Source: Anoplolepis gracilipes
Taxonomy: Eukaryota; Arthropoda; Insecta; Hymenoptera; Formicidae
Assembly (NCBI RefSeq): GCF_047496725.1
Contig: NW_027328669.1
Span: 1,142,501-1,206,500, forward strand
DNA: 64,000 nt
Direction of reading: 5' to 3'
Shown: in pieces, positions 56,299 through 64,000 of the stretch
Layout: each line of letters starts with the position of its first letter
Numbering within the stretch: the first letter of the stretch is position 1
The notes under the pieces: generated by a model
Told to the model about the DNA's origin: nothing
Seen by the model: the letters and a program-made list of their open reading frames with translations, nothing else
Databases searched by the model: none
Program-made: the position numbers and the translations under genes

Positions 56299-58477
56299 AA
56301 AGTTGTCCAAGAATATGTGGGCAGAAGCAATACTTTGTGCTGCATATGTAATTAACAGAAGTCCAACTCCGTCACTAAAAGAAAACGTTACACCAGCAGA
56401 AATGTTTTATGGAAAGAAACCTAAAACCTACAGAACCTAAGAATCTTTGGATGTCTTGCATACTACCACATTCCAAAACAGAAGTCAGAAGGTAAATTTA
56501 ATTCAAAAAGTAAAGCATGCATAATGATTGGCTATACACACAACGGTTACAGATTGTGGAACCCAGTACAAAGAAAATTAATTACAGCAAGAAATGTAAT
56601 ATTTGATGAAAAGAAAAACATAGAAGATATCAAAGGAAAAACAACAAACATAAAAATAACATGGCTAGAAAGCACAGATGAACGAATTAATGATACTGAG
56701 GAAATAGTTGATGAAGAATCTACTGAAATTTTAAATGAAAGTCAAAATGAAACTGAAGAAGAAACAGAAGAAAATGAGGATGAGGAAAACTCAGATAAAA
56801 ATAACAAGTTAAAGAATGATGTAAAAAAAGTACTAGAATAAGAAAAGCACCAGAACGATATAAAGACTATGATATGACACATTTAGCACTAAGCGCTAAA
56901 TCATTTGTAAATGAAGTACCTGAAAGCTTAGAAATAGCAAAAACAAGATCAGATTACAAACACTGGAAATCAGCTGTAGATGAAAAAATAAAAGCATTGA
57001 AGAAAAACAATACCTGGACTTTAGTAAATAAACCAAAAAATGCAAAAATTATAGATAGTAATAAATGGGTATTCCGATTAAAAAGATATCCTGATAAAGA
57101 AATATAAAGCTCGCCTTGTTGCAAAAGGCTTTATGCAAAGAAAAGGTTTTGACTACGAGGAAACTTACTCTCCAATTGCCAAATTGACTACTATAAGAGC
57201 TTTGTTAGCTAATAAATCACAAAAATCTTAAAGCTCAGCAAATGAATGTAAAATCAGCGTTTCTGCATGAAACTATAAAAGAAGATATCTATGAGAAAAC
57301 CTGAAGGAATTGAAGCTAATAACAATCTTGTATGCAAATTAAATAAGGCATTATATAGTCTGAAACAAGCACCATTTAACTGGAATAATAAATTCAACGA
57401 GTTTGCTGAAAGTCAACAACTAAGAAGATCAGAAAACGATCCCTGTCTGTATGTAAAACAACATGAAGAAAAAGTCTTATATTTGTTAATATATGTAGAC
57501 ATAATTATAGCTAGTAATGACTTACAAGAAATTAAAAAATTAAAAGATAAATTAATCAAAGACATTTGAAATGACAGATATGGGTGATTTAACACAATTT
57601 CTTGGAATAAATATTAGAAGATCAGAAGACGGAATATATCTAAGTCAGAGAAGCTATTTATCAAGTTTGTTACAACGCTTTGGAATGAATGATTGCAAAA
57701 AATGCAAAACTCCAGCAGAGACAATAACAAAACTAAATGAAAGCTGCAATAATGAAGATTCAACGGAAATAGAAGCTAAACCTATACGTGAATTAATTGG
57801 TTGCCTGATGTATGTAATGCTTGGTACACGTCCTGATCTCAGCATATCTGTAAATCTATGTAGTCGATTGCAAAACAAACCAAACAATCAACTTTGGAAA
57901 ACACTTAAAAGAATTCTCAGATACATAAAGGGAACTCTGGACTATGAACTATTTTATTGCAAAAATGATAAAACTAAATTAATTGGATACGCAGACTCTG
58001 ATTGGGCCAGTGATGAAATAGATAGGAAATCAACCACTGGTTTCTTGTTCAAGATCTTTGGAAGCACTGTATGCTGGAATACGAAGAAACAAAGTACAGT
58101 GGCTGTATCCTCAACAGAAGCCGAATACGTTGCCCTCGCAGAAGCAGCTCGTGAAGGGATTTAGCTAATAAATCTGCTTAATGACTTTGGCTTTGTAAAA
58201 ACAACTTTTGTTATTTATGAAGATAATCAGTCATGTATTAAACTAACTAAAAGATGGGAACATAAACGACTAAAGCATATAGATGTTAAATATAACTTTA
58301 TTAAAAATTTAGTGAATGATAAGTTGATTTCAGTTGAATATATTCCTACGAAAGAACAAACTGCGGATGTACTAACAAAAAATTTAATTGGCGAACAGTT
58401 TGATAAGTTTAGATATAATTTAGGATTAAGAAAAAACAAAAACTAATATTAATGTCTATGCTTCAATTGTGGAGGGG

Positions 58478-58712
58478 TGTTAGGAACAATCAAACCATAT
58501 GGATTAGTTATATTGGTAACTCTAGCTGGTTGGTAATCGTAGTTCTTTTTTTTTTTTGTTAAGGTTGCCTGTACTACTAGTTAGTAGGTCGTCTTCTTGC
58601 TTATTAACATTATAATAATGATGTATTCTTTTTGTTACGCTCTCGATACAGTTTTATAATAAATACATTTTTATACAGTGCGTAACCTTTTTGGAATATA
58701 ACCACCTCAACA
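58478..58712 (+). repeat. 3' LTR of Copia B
   Basis: Begins TGTTAGGAACAATC and ends CACCTCAACA, canonical TG...CA ends, after a GGAGGGG polypurine tract. Confidence 0.88.
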
Positions 58713-61251
58713 TGTTATTTAACAGCATATCAACAATGGAAAGAAAATGACAAAGAACATATTTTGTTTTCAACAATAATCAACATCAAATTAGCAACTC
58801 TATATGAAATACTTCAAACCGGGAACGTCCAATCCAATGCGTTGCACACTAAATTGCAATTTAATCGAAACGAATTTACACTCACCATAGTCAAAAAAGA
58901 GCAAATTTTCTAACAAAATTTTTAGGCAGCGGTGAATTTGAGAAGGTAAAGATTAATTTGTTATTGCTTAAATATATATTTGAGGACTTTTGTTAATTTA
59001 TTAATCGGAAAATTTTAAGTTAAAGGTATTTTTTAATAAAAATAATTCACAAATCAGAATTGTTCACAATTAGTTAAATAATTTAAACTTATTTTTAACG
59101 TGTATTTTATCAATTTGTATTAATTGTGAAATATTCTGTAGGTATTTCAAGGAACTGTCAAGGATTTGGAAGGATCAGATACAATGCCTGCCGCCATAAA
59201 AATGTTAAGAAAAAATGTTTCTTCGCAACAGATAACGGATTTCTTGCGAGAAGCAAAACTTATGAGCTACTTTCGCCATATAAATGTTTTAAGATTGTTG
59301 AGCATCTGTATGGACGCGGATTCACCATAGCTTGTATTAGAATTAATGGAAACTGACTTACTGAAATATTTGAAGGAGAGTCGGACATTAAATCAGTTAG
59401 ATTCGCACGCTTTACGTCTGCAAGATTTACTCGGCATGTGTGAAGATGTTTTGCGAGATTGTTTCTACTTAGAAAAATTGTACTTTGTGCATAGAGATCT
59501 TGCCTGTTGAAATTGCTTAATATCCTCGAGAGACCGCAAAAATCGTATTATGAAAATCGGTAATTTTGAACTAGCCAGAGATATTTACAAGAATCAATAT
59601 TACCGCGCGGTAAATATATTTATGTATTATAATAAATAAAAATTAATAATACAATTATTTGTGTGTAAAAATAATCAAACTTTGTTTTTTTTTATATTGC
59701 AATAATATTAAATATTTGTAAGCTAATTAGAATGTAAGATAAATATCCTGTTTAGGGGAGAATGCTCCGATGTCCTTGACCTTGACATATGTTGTCAAGG
59801 TTATCAGTAACGCTTAAAAGGTTTTAACCGTCGCTCGTTGTTTACTAAAAAGTTACATACAAAAATTGTTAAAAATTGACGTTTTTTGCAATTATTTTAT
59901 CAAATACTGGAAATTTAAAAAAATATTTCAAATAAAAGTTGTAAGTCTCTTCAAAATACACATTTTATATCCTATCCATTTTTATTATACGAGTGATAGT
60001 TTTCGAGAAAAACAACGATAAAAACTATAAAAACCTCATACAATATTAATTATAATATTATATATAATATAGTCCTTCTGTATCTGCGCATACACTTTCC
60101 TATCCACACAACAAATGGGTTGGGTTAAGTTATTTTTTTGGAAGTAGAGCCCCCCGCAGGGGGGCGGAACCCACTGTATCCACGCATATACTTTTCACGC
60201 ATAGAAAGTCTATAGCCCATAGTGGGTTCCGCCCCCCTGCGGGCTCCACTTCCAAAAAAAATAACTTAACCCAACTCATTTATTGTGTGAGAAAGATGTG
60301 TGTAGAAAGTGTATGCGCGGATACAATGGATTCCGCCCCCCTGCGGGGGGCTCCACTTCCAAAAAAAATAACCTAACCCAACCCATTTGTTGTGTGGGTA
60401 GGAAAGTATATGTGTAGAAAGTGTATGCGCGGATGCAGTGGGACTATATTATATATTATGTTATAATTAATATTATATAAGGTTTATAGTCTTTATCGTT
60501 GTTTTTCTCGAAAACTATCACTTGTACAATAAAAATGAATAGGATATAAAATATGTATTTTGGAGAGACCTACAACTTTTATTTGAAACATTTTCTTTAA
60601 TTTTCAGTATTTGATAAAATAATTGCAAAAAACGTCAATTTAAAAAAAAATTTGTAACTTTTTAGTAAACAATGAGCGATGGCTAATACCTTTTAAGCGT
60701 TACTCAGGGTGATGACCTTGACAACATATGTCAAGATCAAGGACATCGGAGCATCCTCCCCTAAACAGGATATTTACTGAATGTAAAAAAAGATAAGCTA
60801 TTTTTATTTGCATATGTATAGAAGAAGAAAGATGAATTAATTTTAACTGTAAATAATTCTTATTTAAAAATATGTAGATAATTTTTGCAAAAAAATTTAC
60901 TGCGCTAAATTTGTGTTTTAGAAAGGAGGCTTGCTTCCTGTTTGCTGGATGGCACCAGAATCTTTGATTGACGGAATATTTACTTCACAAAGCGATGTTT
61001 GGGTATTTGGAGTGCTATTGTGGGAAATTATGTTATTGGGTGAGCAGCCTTATTCTGCCAAAAATAATGACCAAGTATTAGAGTATGTGCGATCAGGGGG
61101 CAAGTTGCCGAAACCTCTCAACTGTCCACCGACATTGTACGAGTTACTGCAGCATTGCTGGAATGTGGCAAACAATAGACCAAACTTCGTGTTTTGTCTC
61201 AACAATATTGTATCTCTGAGAAACAGCACAGAAGATGCGACAGTAGATTAG
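58713..61251 (+). pseudogene. sev: Sevenless/ROS1-type receptor, juxtamembrane and kinase exons, disabled
   Basis: Exons about 58730-58945, 59142-59609 and 60922-61251. Juxtamembrane: LATLYEILQTGNVQSNALHT. Glycine loop degraded (GSGEFEK where GSGAFG is usual). Kept: AIKMLRK (ATP-binding Lys), VHRDLAC, GLLPVCWMAPESLIDG, FTSQSDVWVFGVLLWE and LLQHCWN. Lost: DFG is NFE (KIGNFELARDIY), removing the Mg-binding Asp, so any product would be kinase-dead. Stops: TAA 58909-58911, TAG 59328-59330, TGA 59518-59520 (inside HRDLAC*NCL). The GLLPV-WM-PESL-DG-FT-QSDVW string is distinctive of Sevenless/ROS1. Final stop TAG 61249. Confidence 0.9.
59738..60778. mobile_element. 1.04-kb foldback element with 8-bp duplication in a kinase intron
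   Basis: Flanked by GAATGTAA at 59730-59737 and 60779-60786. Ends TAAATATCCTGTTTAGGGGAG and complement; long inverted arms of about 350-400 bases. The centre has three copies, in both orientations, of a G/C-rich unit with CCGCCCCCCTGCGGG and CTCCACTTCCAAAAAAAATA. An 8-bp duplication would fit hAT or P superfamilies; ends do not decide. Confidence 0.82.
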
Positions 61252-63559
61252 CTCAGTAGATATTATCAAATGTGCAGAGATGAATTAAATCGTAATTCTT
61301 TTATGTACCTATCAATGCATAGTGTAATAAATGTTTGCAAATTGATATAATGTGGATTAAAAATATTGTAAAATATAGAAAATAGTGTTTTTACTTTTGT
61401 TCATCTTCCATAATATAAATATAACATGTATGTATATGTGTCATATATGTGTATGCAGTTTCCGATTGTGTTTCCGCATTTTCTTTATTTTAATTCTAAT
61501 TTTAAATTATTTTTAAATTCAATTTTAAATCATTTTAATCAATTTTCAGAAACAAAGGATTTTTGCAACTTGTGGACTCGATTACATTCAATTAATACGA
61601 CATACTTTTAGAATTGCATCAAAATTAAAGGATAGTATATTAAAGTCTTACCTAAAATTTTTATTTTAATTTGAAAAACGGAAGATAAAGTATTATTTAA
61701 ATATATTTAAATAGTATTCTATATCTTATTTTTATATAACAAGAAATACATTTTTAAGTTATATTTTATTTAATTATTTTAATTTAAAAACCATCAGGTT
61801 TTCATGATTCACTCTTTATAATAAGATTATATATAGTTAAATGAATACGAATTGCTTGTTTAGTAGGTTAGAAAGAATGGTTCTAATCCACTTTTTTCAT
61901 TAGAGTGAGAGAGAAGCTTTGTGAAGTGGGAGAGCTAGATAAACATCTGAAAGGGGTGGTGTTACAAGAGAGAGGTATGATCACAAATTTATATAAAAAA
62001 ATAATAAGTTTGTTTTAAGAGAAACGTATTACAATTTTACCATAAGTTTATATAAGAAAATTATAAGTTATAAGAAAAACGTCATAATAATATAAGAAAC
62101 GTTATATAAAAATAACATTTATATTTTATATGTTTAGTTATATTATTAATAAAATATTATAACTGTTAAAAAAGTATAATAAATTAATAAATTATATTTA
62201 CTTAATTAAAATACATATTAAAGAAATCTTACACTAATTGTAATAATAATTATAATATTAATTTCTAACAAATTGCACAATCTATTATCACGAGATATAG
62301 TAAAGTATAATTAACAATTTTACATTAAATATTAAATTATATGTCACACATCAGACTTTTGTAAAAATAAAACTTTACTATTTTGTTATATTTTTAATTA
62401 ACCAGGAATGTATAAGTAATAAAAATTATAATACATTTATATACAAATCCGAATGTACCAATAGTTTTATATATTGTTGTAAAAAAAAAGGCCAAATTTG
62501 GAGAATAATAAAACGTTTATTTTATTTCTCTACATTCCCGATAATAAAACAATAGCAACATGAGTTAAAATATATTTATATAATTTAAATACTCCATGTG
62601 TAATTATACCCAATGTGTCAAAAAGGTTGATAATATGACAGTATCCTCGTCCGTGTTGATGATAAAGTCATCTCGTCTAATTTAAATCCGTTTTACATCA
62701 TAAATTGTAAACGAGAAATAATGACCTTTATGGATTTATATGCACATGCACGACAAAGTATTATTAAAAATGACCAGCAATGAATCAATTTGTGTGAATA
62801 TTAAGTGAACCTCCGGGGGCAAAAAATAATTAAAGAACAATCACATCGATCATTTTTATATATTGGAAGTTATTATACGAGACCGGAATAAAGTTAGCTC
62901 TGGAAAATCGAATTTCTTCTAATAATAAAGATATCATTAGATAAATAAGTTTACTACTTTAAAAATATAAAATTCTCTGTATTAAATATGTCTATTATTG
63001 AGGATAAATCTAGCAATTTCTTTACGCAACAAAGAATAAATAAAGTTTACTTTAAAAATTCAATAACTGTAATTTATAGTTATAATAAATAATATATTAT
63101 CCGTTTCTTATTATTCAATCATGTTCTTATTTAAATATTTTGACAAACTATTAACTGTCCTTCATATAATATATTATACGATATGTTATAATATACTATA
63201 GAATATATTATACGCATTATTTTGTATTAAGTTGAATTAAATTATATAAAATACACTAATTATCGATTTATTAGCAGTTAAATAATTTGATCACAAAAAT
63301 CATTATAATTAATTATAAGAAAGAGTCTTAAAAAATAACACATTAAAAAATAAACACTAAATTTATACATACAAGCATAAACTTTACGTGTTACAAAGTA
63401 TCTGTCAAGAAGCGTGAAGAAACATTGAGTTAATTAATATATCTGAATCATTGAGGAGATCGTATAAAATTATAAAACATTGAGTGTTACTGGTTGCTTT
63501 AGTCAAGAATCACGTCAAAGGCCATCGAGTACAAACATCTACAAGAAAAAAATATTATT
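61252..63559. other. 3' flank, no gene seen
   Basis: AT-rich DNA downstream of the receptor pseudogene with only short unconvincing frames. Confidence 0.5.
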
Positions 63560-63781
63560 ATGTTAAAAACGTTAAAAACATTATGTGTTTTATTAAAAGT
63601 GTTAATACTAATGAGAGTGACAATCGCGATCTTGGGAAATCTGGAGGATGGTGTAATTCCGGAAAGCTTTCGGGAAAGTATTTTTATACATTTTCTCCGA
63701 TCTAACTTTAGGCCAATAATAAATTTTTACACAAATAAAACTAAATGTCATACATTGCAGATAACAGATTACTTGTTTTAA
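63560..63781 (+). CDS. Possible first exon of an unknown secreted or membrane protein
   Basis: 73 codons starting MLKTLKTLCVLLKVLILMRV, which looks like a signal or anchor sequence, then TIAILGNLEDGVIPESFRES. I recognise no family. It is short, in AT-rich DNA, and overlaps another weak frame, so it may be chance. Confidence 0.2.
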   Translation: MLKTLKTLCVLLKVLILMRVTIAILGNLEDGVIPESFRESIFIHFLRSNFRPIINFYTNKTKCHTLQITDYLF

Positions 63782-64000
63782 TGATTGTATCCAAAGTACA
63801 TAATTAAAGAGTTTAATGATATAAGAAAACATATATAAAATTTGTTAATTTTGCGTCACACATTTAAAAATCAATGTCATATAATATACTACAAAATTTA
63901 ACTTTATGAAAACGGTATATTAAAATTTAAATGTAAAAATAAGAATTTAAAAATTTTTAATATAATTTAATTATTCAATTGATTCTCTGCTACACTGCTG

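Larger units (their letters stand above)
53172..58446 (+). pseudogene. Copia B gag-pol, multiply disabled
   Basis: gag begins at ATG 53172 (MATNNTIEKYGIVQFDGKDY), with a stop at 53748-53750. The zinc knuckle CHNCGKPGHKRSEC follows in another frame. The protease site is altered (VDSETTDHM rather than DSGA-). Integrase parts: VWHKRLGHLRN, LIHSDVCGS, CCNNGREYLS (Asp changed to Asn), NGVAERMNRT. After the nested element: WTLVNKPKNAKIIDSNKW, RT with IYVDIIIAS (the second catalytic Asp is lost), and RNase H (YADSDWAS, VSSTEAEYVAL), ending KNKN*. Many stops and frameshifts. Confidence 0.9.
52995..58712 (+). mobile_element. Ty1/Copia LTR retrotransposon B, degenerate
   Basis: Inserted between the membrane and kinase exons of the receptor pseudogene, same strand. 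It has a 5' LTR remnant, tRNA-Met-type primer site, broken gag-pol, polypurine tract (GGAGGGG before 58478) and a full 3' LTR. It is interrupted by the 1.3-kb nested element at 54988-56298. Much more decayed than Copia A. Confidence 0.9.

Overview
The window is AT-rich animal DNA, almost certainly from an insect and probably a hymenopteran such as an ant. Introns are short, with GTAAGT-like donors. There is a decayed sevenless/ROS1-type receptor tyrosine kinase and a dense pile of insect transposons (Copia, Penelope, Polinton/Maverick, ISL2EU, hAT, Tc1/mariner and Helitron relics). The hymenopteran assignment rests on my recollection of similar element proteins; the sequence alone does not prove it. 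I see no rRNA, tRNA or CRISPR array. Nearly every protein-coding region is mobile-element DNA or a pseudogene.

Layout. 1-7209 is the end of one large terminal-inverted-repeat (TIR) transposon carrying a DUF4806-like gene; a nearly intact Copia element (2143-6870) sits inside it. 7210-17745 is gene-free DNA with foldback/MITE elements, one of them nested cleanly inside another, and a Helitron helicase scrap. 17746-49076 reads as one 31.3-kb nested transposon: ends CCCGTGTAGAAATTT and AAATTTCCACATGGG, flanked by a 2-bp AA duplication in a repeat whose uninterrupted copy lies at 15905-16030. Its own genes appear to be a DUF4806-like gene (minus strand, 18709-26594) and a divergent tnp2-like transposase (plus strand, N-terminal part 27168-28281, C-terminal part 47212-47805). 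These have been split by a hAT MITE, an ISL2EU element, a Tc1-like MITE, Helitron repeat blocks, a Polinton (32158 to about 44470) and a Penelope element (about 44472-46140).

49710-61251 is a sevenless/ROS1-family receptor pseudogene: fibronectin III and YWTD-type ectodomain, one transmembrane segment, and a tyrosine kinase in which DFG has become NFE and several stop codons interrupt the frame. A second, older Copia element (52995-58712) lies between the membrane and kinase exons and itself holds two nested CCCAGA-ended elements; a 1-kb foldback with an 8-bp duplication sits in a kinase intron. 61252-64000 holds nothing I can identify with confidence.

The most interesting structure is the nested giant element and its relative at the left edge. 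Together they suggest a family of large hymenopteran transposons with CCC-type termini, AA target duplications, a tnp2-like transposase and a DUF4806-like companion gene. The Polinton keeps a recognisable complement of genes (polymerase, integrase, packaging ATPase, maturation protease, phospholipase-like, penton and major capsid genes), but most are broken.
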